A stretch of DNA of 64,000 nucleotides, taken from NCBI RefSeq assembly GCF_002022005.1, contig NZ_CP017258.1:1116001-1180000 (forward strand), in the 5' to 3' direction. This DNA is from Campylobacter pinnipediorum subsp. caledonicus (GTDB lineage: Bacteria > Campylobacterota > Campylobacteria > Campylobacterales > Campylobacteraceae). Of the stretch, positions 10,004 to 18,187 are shown piece by piece. The position numbers and the translations under genes were made by a program. Numbering within the stretch: the first letter of the stretch is position 1; each line of letters begins with the position of its first letter. The notes beneath the pieces were generated by a model. The model saw nothing but the letters and a program-made list of their open reading frames with translations. It was not told the origin of the DNA and made no database searches.

Positions 10004-10968
10004 CCACCAGTTTGATAAAATGCTCTGCTTGAAGTTTCATTTTGTTCGCCTATTTCCCACTTATTTTTTTCAGGTTTGTTTATCAAAACCTGTCTTAAAA
10101 CCTCTGCAGCACCAGCAACATCACCCTTTGTAACAGCATCTTTTATACTCATAGCATCTTCAAAATATAAACAAGGTATCAAAAACCCTTCCGCAGTTAG
10201 TCTTATTCTATTACAACTTTCACAAAAATCGTGCTTATGTGGATCTATAATCCCAAACTTATAACCATCTTCAAGTTTATATATAGAAGCTGGTGCATTT
10301 GGTAATTTATCATCTTTTGTAATTTTGTATTTTTTTGAAATTATAGATAGTATCTCATCGCTTTTTAAGCCTTTTAACTCATCATTTGCATGTGAGTTTT
10401 CCATATACTCTATAAATCTAATCTGACAATTTCTAAACTTAGCAAACTCGAGCAAATTTATAATCTCGTTATCGTTAATGCCTTTTAAAGCAACGGTATT
10501 AATCTTAACACTAAGACCAGCATCTAAAGCTTCTTCAAACCCAGCTAAAACTTCATGCAAAACACTCTTTTGAGCTATAATTTTCGCAACTTCTGGTTTT
10601 AAGGTATCAAGAGACATGTTTATTCTTTTAAGACCTGCTTCTTTTAGTCTTTTTGCATAGTGTTTCAGCATAAATCCATTAGTAGTTAGGGCTAAGTCCA
10701 CATTTGGATTATAATCATTTATCATCTTTATAAATACATCCAAATCTTTGCGAAGTAATGGCTCTCCACCAGTTATACGAATTTTTTTTACACCTTCATC
10801 AATTGCAACTTTTATAAATAAAAACAACTCTTCAAAACTTAGTAAATTTTCTTTTGGGGTCCATTCAAATGGTGTTTTTGGCATACAATATCTGCAACGA
10901 AAGTTACACCTTTGGGTAACAGATACACGAAGATAATCAACAACTCTACCATGGCCATCTATTAACAT
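10000..10968 (-). CDS. moaA: GTP 3',8-cyclase MoaA
   Basis: MoaA performs the first step of molybdopterin synthesis, rearranging GTP into 3',8-cyclo-H2GTP. Two 4Fe-4S clusters are predicted: the radical-SAM site at C21, C25 and C28 (CNFRCRYCM) and the C-terminal site at C249, C252 and C266 ([11 protein letters not shown] ... PCLYFED). The protein ends with the conserved Gly-Gly. The Mo/W cofactor made here serves formate dehydrogenase, whose accessory gene fdhD lies at the window start. It heads an operon with queE and queD. Confidence 0.96.
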   Translation of the reverse strand: MLIDGHGRVVDYLRVSVTQRCNFRCRYCMPKTPFEWTPKENLLSFEELFLFIKVAIDEGVKKIRITGGEPLLRKDLDVFIKMINDYNPNVDLALTTNGFMLKHYAKRLKEAGLKRINMSLDTLKPEVAKIIAQKSVLHEVLAGFEEALDAGLSVKINTVALKGINDNEIINLLEFAKFRNCQIRFIEYMENSHANDELKGLKSDEILSIISKKYKITKDDKLPNAPASIYKLEDGYKFGIIDPHKHDFCESCNRIRLTAEGFLIPCLYFEDAMSIKDAVTKGDVAGAAEVLRQVLINKPEKNKWEIGEQNETSSRAFYQTGG

Positions 10969-11040
10969 AACCAGAACCTCTTTATTATTTTTTATAATAC
11001 ATATCTATAAAAGAATATATTTAATGCAAAAGTAGAATAA

Positions 11041-11087
11041 AAATCTAAACCATATAACAATTATTTATAAACATATGGTTTAGATTT
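11041..11087 (-). terminator. Strong terminator of the flagellin-like gene
   Basis: AAATCTAAACCATAT (11041-11055) pairs perfectly with ATATGGTTTAGATTT (11073-11087), a 15-bp stem with a 17-base loop. On the minus strand it follows the flagellin-like gene at once and ends in a T-rich stretch. Confidence 0.75.
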
Positions 11088-11092
11088 GATAA

Positions 11093-11857
11093 TTAAGCCA
11101 AAAGTCTATCTATCTGAGATTGCAAATTTGCAACATTATGGCTTTGAGCCAATATAGAAGCATTAAGCTTTAATTTTTCATTGTTTTGTTCATTTAAATT
11201 TTTAGATATATCATTATTTTGCAAACCACTTTCACTTTGTCTTAAAGCAACATTTTGCTTTAAAGATGAATTTATATCAGCAACTATACCGTTTTGGACA
11301 GAACCAATCTCTCCTCTTAATCTATTAACATCATTTATAAAATCATTAATGCCATTTTGATTGGATATATCCAAATTATTAGCACCAGATCTTACGCTAT
11401 TTTCTGATAGATTGATATTTTGAGTTGCATTTCCAGTATAAAAATTTGACATATCACCAAATACATTTTTGCCATTAAATGTCGAGTTATCTATGCTTTG
11501 ACCTATAGACTCTTTTAATCTATCAGCCTCACGGTTTAATATACCGCGTTCTCTATCTGACAATGCTGGGTTATTACTTTTAACAGATAATTCATTTAAT
11601 CTATCAGCAGTTTGAGTAATATTATTTAAAGTAGAGTCAGCAATATTTAAAGCACCGATTGCATCATTTGCATTAGCTATACCTTGATTTATTACATTAG
11701 CTTGTGATAATAAACTATCAGCTATGGCAAGATTTGCACTATCAACACCACTTAACGCACGATTAGCAGATATGTTTTGCAAAGCCTTATCTTGTGCCTG
11801 TTTAGCTTTATCGGCACTATTTAAATATTGAGTTGAAGATATATTGTTTACTTTCAT
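11093..11857 (-). CDS. flaC: FlaC-like short flagellin, probably secreted through the flagellar exporter
   Basis: The 254-residue protein has flagellin-type N- and C-terminal helical domains (SSTQYLNSADKAKQAQ and ADRLNELSVKSNNPALSDRE at the N side, ILAQSHNVANLQSQIDRLL at the C side) with a very short central region. This matches the small FlaC flagellin of Campylobacter, which is exported by the flagellar apparatus but is not a main filament part. The start is the ATG at 11857 with AAGGAG upstream. It is monocistronic with a strong terminator. I found no clear sigma-28 box upstream. Confidence 0.8.
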   Translation of the reverse strand: MKVNNISSTQYLNSADKAKQAQDKALQNISANRALSGVDSANLAIADSLLSQANVINQGIANANDAIGALNIADSTLNNITQTADRLNELSVKSNNPALSDRERGILNREADRLKESIGQSIDNSTFNGKNVFGDMSNFYTGNATQNINLSENSVRSGANNLDISNQNGINDFINDVNRLRGEIGSVQNGIVADINSSLKQNVALRQSESGLQNNDISKNLNEQNNEKLKLNASILAQSHNVANLQSQIDRLLA

Positions 11858-11884
11858 ATTATTCTCCTTAGTTGCATATATCAT

Positions 11885-12127
11885 ACATCAAAAAATATAA
11901 ATTTATCCTTTATTTTTGTCATTAATCTTTTTTTCAATTAAGTTCAATTAAATAGTTAAATAAAAAATTGCAACTAGAATTATAATTATTTTTTACACAG
12001 ACAAAAAAGCTTCAATAATAAAATCATAAACAATTTTATATCCAACACTTAAAATATAGCAAGTAAAGCATTATTAAATACCAAAAAAACATAAAGGCAT
12101 TCAGGATAAAATACCAGAAAATTACAC
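11885..12127. other. A+T-rich gap upstream of flaC
   Basis: About 240 bases without a gene. It must hold the flaC promoter on the minus strand and the end of the preceding minus-strand transcript. A weak sigma-28-like GGATAAAT sequence lies about 45 bases before the flaC ATG but has no matching -35 element at the right distance. No RNA gene is evident. Confidence 0.4.
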
Positions 12128-12983
12128 TTAAATATTTTTGTATATTTTTTTAAATTTTCTTTCGTATCTCTGTTTTTGACTTATATTCCCCATAACTCCA
12201 CCTTGATGAATATACAATACATCGTTTTTAAACTTATCTAAATTATTAAAAAGCGTTATAAAACCAACTGGATCATAGATTAGATCAAATTCTATATTCG
12301 TTGATTCTTTTAACTCTTTATAAATTTCAAATAACTCAATCTTCAAATCACCAAAATGATATTTTTTAGGAGGTTTTAAAATTTTAACTTTGGAGTTAGA
12401 AACTAAATTTTGTATTTGCAACTTTAAATATTCATCATCGCCAACACAAGGACAGGTATAAACATCAAAATCTATATTTTTTGACAAAAAACTAGCACTT
12501 GTACCTGTTCCACTTGGTAAAAAAATATCAAATTTAAGTGAATTTTTTAATGCAAAATTTTTTATCTCAGAAGCCTGGGTCTTAAAACCATATTCTGCCT
12601 CAGGAATAGCAACACCCTCTTGAATAAAAAATAAATTTTTATCTTTTGCTATTTGTTTTGCATAATATTCTCTACTATCTTTTATATAAAGTTTCATTCC
12701 ATTTTCAAGTGAAGCTAAAAAATTTCCAACTGGATTTTTTTGTAGATTCTCGTTTAAATAAGAAACCACATAATGAAATTCTATTTTTTTTTAATTTAGC
12801 AAAAACACTAAGAGAATACATAGCATTTGATTGACTAGAGCCGTGAGATACTATACCTTTTATTCCTAGATCATTTTGTAAAAAATACTCTAATTTCCTA
12901 GCCTTATTGCCATTAAATTCACCAAGCAAATCATCTCTTAAAATATAAAACTCAAAATCTCTAAATAAAATCTTTTGTATCAT
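12128..12983 (-). pseudogene. Frameshifted PLP enzyme of the ACC deaminase/D-cysteine desulfhydrase family
   Basis: Two overlapping minus-strand frames together make one protein of about 285 residues. The N-terminal part (12983 to about 12785) has FYILRDDLLGEFNGNKARKLEYF, which holds the PLP-binding lysine, and SHGSSQSNAM. The C-terminal part (about 12784 to 12128) has FLPSGTGTSASFL and ends IHQGGV. They are separated by a run of nine A on the coding strand (T9 at 12784-12792). Eight As would join them as KLKKIEFHYVVSYLNENL. It could be a decayed gene, a slippage-controlled gene or a sequencing error. The start overlaps the OmpA-like gene upstream by four bases, so it is part of that operon. 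Confidence 0.8.
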
Positions 12984-14092
12984 TGTTTTTGTTCTAAAAG
13001 TTTTTCTATCTGTTCTAAAGCATCTTTATTTGATATCGAAAATTTAATCTCTATGCGTCTTGAAGCCTCTTTATCTTCTTTGCCATCCTTTAATACAAGA
13101 TTATTAAAACTTCTTCCACTAGCCACCAAAAGTTTACTTAATTTTTTATCAGAATTATAAGAATTAATAAATCTCATAACTTCGTAAGCCCTGCGCTGAG
13201 ATAACTCAAGATTATACAAATAACTTCCGTCACTATCGGTAAAACCCTCTATCATAACTTGATCAATATTTTTGCTTATATCTGGATCATTAAGCAAAAC
13301 ATCAAAATATTTTTGCAGTGTATCTTTTAAATCAGATTTTGCTTCATCTTTCAATTTTGCTTCATTTTTATTAAATAATACAGACGAGCGAAGCTTTAAT
13401 GCACCAGATACTGGATCTATTTCTATACTTTTTCCGAGCTTATCTTTTAGAGCTGTTATAACTTTAACCCTTATACCGGTTAAGCTTTTAATGTGATTTT
13501 TGGTTATATTTAAATCTTTTAATAACACATTATACTTATCATCTTTATCGCTAATTTGATAGGTTAATTCATCTATTATTTTTAAATTTTGATTATTTTG
13601 CATATTTAAATTAGTAGCATTAACTTCTGCATTACTAAGCTTGTTTTCAATAGATACTATTTTTGAATTTAGATCGGCTATATTCTCACTAAGCTCATAA
13701 TTATTTGATTTTAATCCGTCTATATCAGCCATATATTCACTATTTGTATCTGACAATATCTGTAATTTTGATTTTAAATCTGCAACAACTGAAGTTAAAT
13801 TTTTATTCAGTTCCTGAAGCTCAATATTATTAGCATTTGCTTTTAGAATTTCATTTTTTAAAATAGCATTGAGCTTATCAAGGCTTAGGTTTTTGCCTTG
13901 TTCATCCTTTAAATTTTCTAGTGTTTTTATAATAGTTTGCTCTTTGTTGGCTAGTATATTTTGAGACAAGACATATTTAACCACAATAGCGCCAACAATA
14001 AGCATAAAAACAAATAACAAACCCGCCATTAAATCAGCATAAGATATCCAAAAAGTTTGGTTATTTTCTTCTTGATTATTTTGAAATCTCAT
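12980..14092 (-). CDS. MotB/ZorB-like inner-membrane protein with OmpA domain
   Basis: The N-terminus carries one membrane helix with the stator signature W-x-S-Y-A-D-L-M; D20 is in the position of the ion-carrying aspartate of MotB. A long coiled coil follows (about residues 45-190), then an OmpA-like peptidoglycan-binding domain (MIEGFTDSDGSYLYNLELSQ). It overlaps the MotA-like gene by 17 bases. The pair should form an ion-driven rotary stator anchored to the cell wall. Its order after peb4 and fba matches C. jejuni Cj0598-Cj0599 as I recall. The long periplasmic coiled coil separates it from ordinary flagellar MotB. What it drives is unknown. Confidence 0.8.
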   Translation of the reverse strand: MRFQNNQEENNQTFWISYADLMAGLLFVFMLIVGAIVVKYVLSQNILANKEQTIIKTLENLKDEQGKNLSLDKLNAILKNEILKANANNIELQELNKNLTSVVADLKSKLQILSDTNSEYMADIDGLKSNNYELSENIADLNSKIVSIENKLSNAEVNATNLNMQNNQNLKIIDELTYQISDKDDKYNVLLKDLNITKNHIKSLTGIRVKVITALKDKLGKSIEIDPVSGALKLRSSVLFNKNEAKLKDEAKSDLKDTLQKYFDVLLNDPDISKNIDQVMIEGFTDSDGSYLYNLELSQRRAYEVMRFINSYNSDKKLSKLLVASGRSFNNLVLKDGKEDKEASRRIEIKFSISNKDALEQIEKLLEQKQ

Positions 14093-15407
14093 CTTCTAAA
14101 TTTGAACTTTCTATATTTTGCATAACCCTTTGAACTTCACCATCTAATTCATTAGCGTTCTTTTTTAAATCCTGCAAAGCTATCTCTCTTTCTAGCTCTG
14201 ACTTAGTTAGAGTTTTTTCTTGTTCATAGACTTCTTTAAAAGCAGATATTCCTTCCAATAGACCGACTTTAAATGCTTGCATGGCATTGTTTTGTTCACT
14301 AATAATCTTAGTGGCAAATTCTTTTAAACTTAAATCAAGTGTCTTAAGATTTAAATCGAATTTATTAACACTTTTTTCAAAACCATTAACCTTATCTTGC
14401 ATAAGTTCATTTAGTCTATTATATTCAGTAGAAAATGATTTTTGCATATCTTTTAATGATAGGTTTAAATCGATAGTAGCTTTTAGTATTTCTGTGTGAA
14501 TTTTAACAAATTCATCTTGTCTTGAGCCTGCTTTATTTAAAAGTCTAATATTTTGATCAAATTTTATTTGGGATTCACTTATCATTCTTTGTTCTAAATT
14601 TTGTAGCTCAGAATATGATTTAAATTTATTACCGACAACATTATCTAAATTCTTAAAAAAATCTTCGTTGCTTATTCTTGAAAATACAGATCTGATATCA
14701 TCAAAATGTTCACCGGCAACACTCATAAATCTTTGTTCCAGCTCATCTTTTTGCCAAAAAAATTCTTTACTTAACTCTTTTTGCTCTCTTGAAAAATTAT
14801 CAAATTTAGTTACACCAAATTTTTCAAAAAACATCCACCAAATAGCCAAAAATATACCATAAATTGATACATAAAAGGCAGTGCCTACACCATTTAACAG
14901 TATACCTATTTCTTTTTCCAGTCCAAGAGAATCACTTGAACTAAAAGATGGCATTGAAATAGCTATACTAATAAAAGTTCCCAAAATTCCAAGCATAGGA
15001 AATATAGAATATCCCATACCAGCAATATGTGAATTTCTTAAACCTTTTATATAATTACTCAAAAAATCATCAAAGCATACATTTGATTTTTTTACGCCTG
15101 AAATTTCAAGTAAATTTGATACTATAAAATCTTTTAAGCTACTCTTAAAATCAGCACTCTTTTTTGACAACACAGAAAAAGCAAAATCAGCATTATGTCT
15201 TGCAAAAAACAAAGCTATGACGAGTATCATACCCATCATAATAAGGCTATGAATTTCTATGTTAAAATTTATAACATTAAAATATCCTAGCAAAGCAGCA
15301 GTATATATCAAAACTGGCACTAGTACAATTTTAATATATGTAAAAATTGAGCTATCAGACTCTGGTTTTGGTAGTGTTAAATCAGAATAATCATTTCTAA
15401 TGGCCAT
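14076..15407 (-). CDS. MotA/ExbB/ZorA-like channel protein with long cytoplasmic tail
   Basis: The protein has two N-terminal membrane helices (about residues 23-70) and a MotA/TolQ/ExbB core (GMGYSIFPMLGILGTFISI and LLNGVGTAFYVSIYGIF, about 130-205). A long helical, coiled-coil-like tail of roughly 230 residues follows (FEKFGVTKFDNF to the end). This layout resembles ZorA of the Zorya defence system more than flagellar MotA. The ATG at 15407 is chosen over the TTG just before it, with AGGA upstream. It follows fba closely and overlaps the OmpA-like gene. No ZorC, ZorD or ZorE homologue lies nearby. Confidence 0.8.
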   Translation of the reverse strand: MAIRNDYSDLTLPKPESDSSIFTYIKIVLVPVLIYTAALLGYFNVINFNIEIHSLIMMGMILVIALFFARHNADFAFSVLSKKSADFKSSLKDFIVSNLLEISGVKKSNVCFDDFLSNYIKGLRNSHIAGMGYSIFPMLGILGTFISIAISMPSFSSSDSLGLEKEIGILLNGVGTAFYVSIYGIFLAIWWMFFEKFGVTKFDNFSREQKELSKEFFWQKDELEQRFMSVAGEHFDDIRSVFSRISNEDFFKNLDNVVGNKFKSYSELQNLEQRMISESQIKFDQNIRLLNKAGSRQDEFVKIHTEILKATIDLNLSLKDMQKSFSTEYNRLNELMQDKVNGFEKSVNKFDLNLKTLDLSLKEFATKIISEQNNAMQAFKVGLLEGISAFKEVYEQEKTLTKSELEREIALQDLKKNANELDGEVQRVMQNIESSNLEDEISK

Positions 15408-15410
15408 CAA

Positions 15411-16475
15411 TTAGTTCCTATTTAAGCAGTTTAAGTCTGAAAAAGCAATCTGCAAACGCTCCACCATACTCTCTTCGCCAGCTCTCAACCATTTTCTTGG
15501 ATCATAGTATTTTTTATTTGGTTTATCTTCACCATCTGGATTTCCTATTTGAGCTTGCAAATAATCCCTATTTTTAAGCTCATATTTTCTTACACCATCC
15601 CAAAAAGACCACTGCGTATCGGTATCTATATTCATTTTAATAACGCCATAACTTACAGCATCTTTTATATCTCTTATCTCACTTCCACTTCCTCCGTGAA
15701 ATACAAAATTCACAGGTTTTTTGTTGCTTGTATTAAACTTATTTGAAACATATTCTTGAGAATTTTTAAGTATCTCTGGTCTTAAAACCACATTTCCGGG
15801 TTTATATACACCATGGACATTACCAAAACTAGCAGCTATACTAAATTTATCGCTAATTTTGCCAAGCCTTTCATAAGCAAGAGCTACATCTTCTGGTTGA
15901 GTATAAAGTAAAGAATTATCAACACCTGTGTTGTCAACACCATCTTCCTCTCCGCCAGTAACACCGAGTTCTATCTCAAGGCTAATGTCAAGCTCACTCA
16001 TTTTTTTCAGATACTCTTCACAAGTTTGTAAATTTTCCTCTAAACTCTCTTCGCTTAGATCAAGCATATGAGAGCTAAAAAGAGGAATTCCGAAACTTTT
16101 TTTATGCTCAGCAGAAGCTATTATAAGCTCATCTATCCATGGTAATAATTTTCTAGCAGCATGGTCTGTATGTAAAACAACAGGAACGCCATAAGCGTTA
16201 GCTAAAGAGTGAACATGTTTGGCACCAGCTATAGCACCAAGAACATCAGCATTTTTACATGATTTTCCTGCATAAAAGCTAGCACCACCATTACTAAATT
16301 GAATTATAACGGGTGAATTTGCAATTTTAGCTGCTTCCAAAACAGCATTGACAGAATCACTACCAACTACATTAACAGCAGGTATAGCAAATCCTTGCTC
16401 TTTTGCATAAGAGTAAAGCTTTGTTACATCATCTCCTGTCAAAACACCAGCTTTAACGATATCTAAAACACCCAT
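15411..16475 (-). CDS. fba: Class II fructose-bisphosphate aldolase
   Basis: Fba interconverts fructose 1,6-bisphosphate with dihydroxyacetone phosphate and glyceraldehyde 3-phosphate. In campylobacters it serves mainly gluconeogenesis. Zinc-binding segments HTDHAARKLLPW and FHGGSGSEIRD are present, with the ELGVTGGEEDGVDN loop typical of the E. coli-like class IIA. The 354-residue length is normal. The ATG has AGAGGAA upstream. It lies between peb4 and the MotA-like gene, all on the minus strand. Confidence 0.96.
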   Translation of the reverse strand: MGVLDIVKAGVLTGDDVTKLYSYAKEQGFAIPAVNVVGSDSVNAVLEAAKIANSPVIIQFSNGGASFYAGKSCKNADVLGAIAGAKHVHSLANAYGVPVVLHTDHAARKLLPWIDELIIASAEHKKSFGIPLFSSHMLDLSEESLEENLQTCEEYLKKMSELDISLEIELGVTGGEEDGVDNTGVDNSLLYTQPEDVALAYERLGKISDKFSIAASFGNVHGVYKPGNVVLRPEILKNSQEYVSNKFNTSNKKPVNFVFHGGSGSEIRDIKDAVSYGVIKMNIDTDTQWSFWDGVRKYELKNRDYLQAQIGNPDGEDKPNKKYYDPRKWLRAGEESMVERLQIAFSDLNCLNRN

Positions 16476-16498
16476 TTTAATTCCTCTTTTTTAATTAA

Positions 16499-17317
16499 TT
16501 ATTTATATTGAACTTTTGCTTTTGAGCGAAGAGTATCTGTTTTTTGTTTAATAACTTCTTGAAATTTTTGCATTTTAACATTTTGCTCAATTTGTTCTTT
16601 AACATCTTTGAAAGGTATAATTCCAGCTGGTTTCATATCTTCTTTTAAAATTATATGATAACCAAATTGTGATTTAACCGGATTTTTAGAAACTTCACCC
16701 TTAGTCATAGAAAAAACAGCATCAGCAAAAGGTTTTACCATTTGTGATTGACCAAACCAACCAAGCTCTCCTCCTCTTACAGCAGAACCTTTATCTATAG
16801 ATTTTTCTTTTGCAATTTCTTCAAATTTTTTATTTAAGGCATCACCTTTTAATTTTTTAAGTGATGAAATTATAGATTTAGCATCTTCTTCTTTTTCAAC
16901 TAATATATGTCTTGCTTGAACACTTGCTGGTTGATTAAAATTTTCTTTATTTTCATCATAAAATTTTTTAACTTCAGCATCATTAACTTTTATAGTATCA
17001 AAAATCTTTTTAAAATATAACTCTCCAGCTATATTTTCACGAGCAATATCAAGAGCTTTTTTAAACTCAGGATCTTTTTCTATTCCTGATGATTTAGCTT
17101 CTTTTAACAATAATTTTCTTCCAACTATATCATCTATAACTTTCTTTTTTAAATCATCGTTTAACTTTGAAGTATCTACACCAGGCATAGCTTGGCTTAA
17201 AAGAATCTGAATATCATCATCTGTTATATTTTCTCCATCAACAGTAGCAACAACAGCAGCACTCAAACTCATTGCCGCAACAAAACTTAAAGCAGTAAAA
17301 AATATCTTTTTTTTCAT
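16499..17317 (-). CDS. peb4: PEB4/Cbf2-type periplasmic peptidyl-prolyl isomerase (SurA-like)
   Basis: The protein begins with a Sec signal peptide (MKKKIFFTALSFVAAMSLSA) and has a SurA-like N-terminal helical region followed by a parvulin domain at about residues 130-230 (VQARHILVEKEEDA, GGELGWFGQSQMVKPF, SQFGYHIILKED). PEB4 is a chaperone for outer-membrane proteins in C. jejuni, where it also precedes fba. A TATAAT box lies 47 bases upstream. The 272-residue length matches the family. Confidence 0.9.
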   Translation of the reverse strand: MKKKIFFTALSFVAAMSLSAAVVATVDGENITDDDIQILLSQAMPGVDTSKLNDDLKKKVIDDIVGRKLLLKEAKSSGIEKDPEFKKALDIARENIAGELYFKKIFDTIKVNDAEVKKFYDENKENFNQPASVQARHILVEKEEDAKSIISSLKKLKGDALNKKFEEIAKEKSIDKGSAVRGGELGWFGQSQMVKPFADAVFSMTKGEVSKNPVKSQFGYHIILKEDMKPAGIIPFKDVKEQIEQNVKMQKFQEVIKQKTDTLRSKAKVQYK

Positions 17318-17363
17318 GATTATTCCTTGTAAAATATTTTGGTTTTTAAAATTAAAAGTGGAT

Positions 17364-17369
17364 ATTATA
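17364..17369 (-). promoter_or_regulatory. -10 box of the peb4 promoter
   Basis: TATAAT on the minus strand, 47 bases before the peb4 ATG, in the short divergent gap with nth. Confidence 0.5.
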
Positions 17370-17389
17370 CATTAAGTTTATAAAATTTT

Positions 17390-17398
17390 TGCTAAAAT
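17390..17398 (+). promoter_or_regulatory. Extended -10 box just before nth
   Basis: TG-C-TAAAAT ends 7 bases before the nth ATG. If used, transcription would begin at or next to the start codon, giving a leaderless message; no ribosome-binding site is seen before nth. Confidence 0.4.
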
Positions 17399-17405
17399 TA
17401 AAAAC

Positions 17406-18029
17406 ATGAATAAAAAAGATAGAATTTTAATAATAAAAAATAGATTTTTAAAACACTTTGAAGGTGCAAAAAGTGAATTAATTTGGAAAAACAACTATGA
17501 ACTTATAGTTTGTGTTATGCTTTCAGCACAATGCACAGACAAAAGAGTAAATTTAATAACTCCAAGGTTATTTGAAGAATACCCAAGTATAGATGATTTG
17601 GCAAATGCAAATTTAACATCCCTCAAACTTTTAATAAACTCATGTAGTTTTTTTAATAATAAAGCCACCAACCTAATAAAAATGGCAAAATCAGTTGTAG
17701 AGTTGCATAATTCAGAAATTCCTCTTAACGAAAAAGACTTGATAAACTTAGCAGGTGTTGGACAAAAAACAGCACATGTGGTTTTATTAGAAGCAGTAGG
17801 AGCAAATGTAATGGCTGTTGATACACATGTTTTTAGGGTTTCTCATAGATTAAATTTAAGCAATAAAAAAACTCCCGAGCTAGTAGAAAAAGATCTATGC
17901 AAAACATTTAAAACAGAGCTTGGAAAGCTTCATCAGGCTATGGTATTATTTGGTAGATATACATGTAAAGCTATAAAACCGCAATGTAATGAGTGTATAT
18001 TAAATGATATTTGTCAAAGTAAAACATAA
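17406..18029 (+). CDS. nth: Endonuclease III
   Basis: Nth is a bifunctional DNA glycosylase/AP lyase that removes oxidised pyrimidines. The helix-hairpin-helix LAGVGQKTAHVVL carries the catalytic lysine, and the catalytic aspartate lies in MAVDTHVFRV. The 4Fe-4S cluster loop at the C-terminus is C-x6-C-x2-C-x5-C (CKAIKPQCNECILNDIC). The length of 207 residues is typical. The gene is divergent from peb4 and appears to lack a ribosome-binding site. Confidence 0.96.
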   Translation: MNKKDRILIIKNRFLKHFEGAKSELIWKNNYELIVCVMLSAQCTDKRVNLITPRLFEEYPSIDDLANANLTSLKLLINSCSFFNNKATNLIKMAKSVVELHNSEIPLNEKDLINLAGVGQKTAHVVLLEAVGANVMAVDTHVFRVSHRLNLSNKKTPELVEKDLCKTFKTELGKLHQAMVLFGRYTCKAIKPQCNECILNDICQSKT

Positions 18030-18040
18030 AAAATAAATAG

Positions 18041-18154
18041 GTTTTTAATTGGGGTAAAGAATTTAACATCGGTTCAAAAGATATAGATAATAAATATAAA
18101 AAGTTAGTTGAAATTTCAATAAACTCAGAAATGAATTGTCATATGAAAAAATAA
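18041..18154 (+). pseudogene. Remnant of a bacteriohaemerythrin gene
   Basis: A 37-codon frame between nth and the terminator reads VFNWGKEFNIGSKD, then IDNKYKKLVEIS, and ends at a TAA (18152-18154); a TAG closes the frame upstream at 18038-18040. This matches the start of a haemerythrin domain (W-x-x-x-F-x-I-x-x-x-x-I-D-x-x-H-K-K-L). The iron-binding His is Tyr here, and the rest of the four-helix bundle and its other ligands are gone. There is no start codon or ribosome-binding site in the right place. Confidence 0.65.
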
Positions 18155-18155
18155 T

Positions 18156-18184
18156 AAATACCCCTTCTTAATAAAGGGGTATTT
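18156..18184. terminator. Bidirectional rho-independent terminator
   Basis: AAATACCCCTT (18156-18166) pairs perfectly with AAGGGGTATTT (18174-18184) around a 7-base loop. T tracts follow on the plus strand and A tracts precede it, so it can stop transcripts from nth and from the MccA operon, which converge here. Confidence 0.8.
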
Positions 18185-18187
18185 TAA

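Noticed and set aside
12128-12983. Two separate genes
   Set aside because: The two frames align as one PLP enzyme, and the break lies exactly at a homopolymer, so one frameshifted gene is the simpler reading.
12980-15407. A complete Zorya defence system
   Set aside because: Only the ZorA/ZorB-like pair is present; no helicase, nuclease or ZorC-like gene lies near, and the flanks are housekeeping genes.
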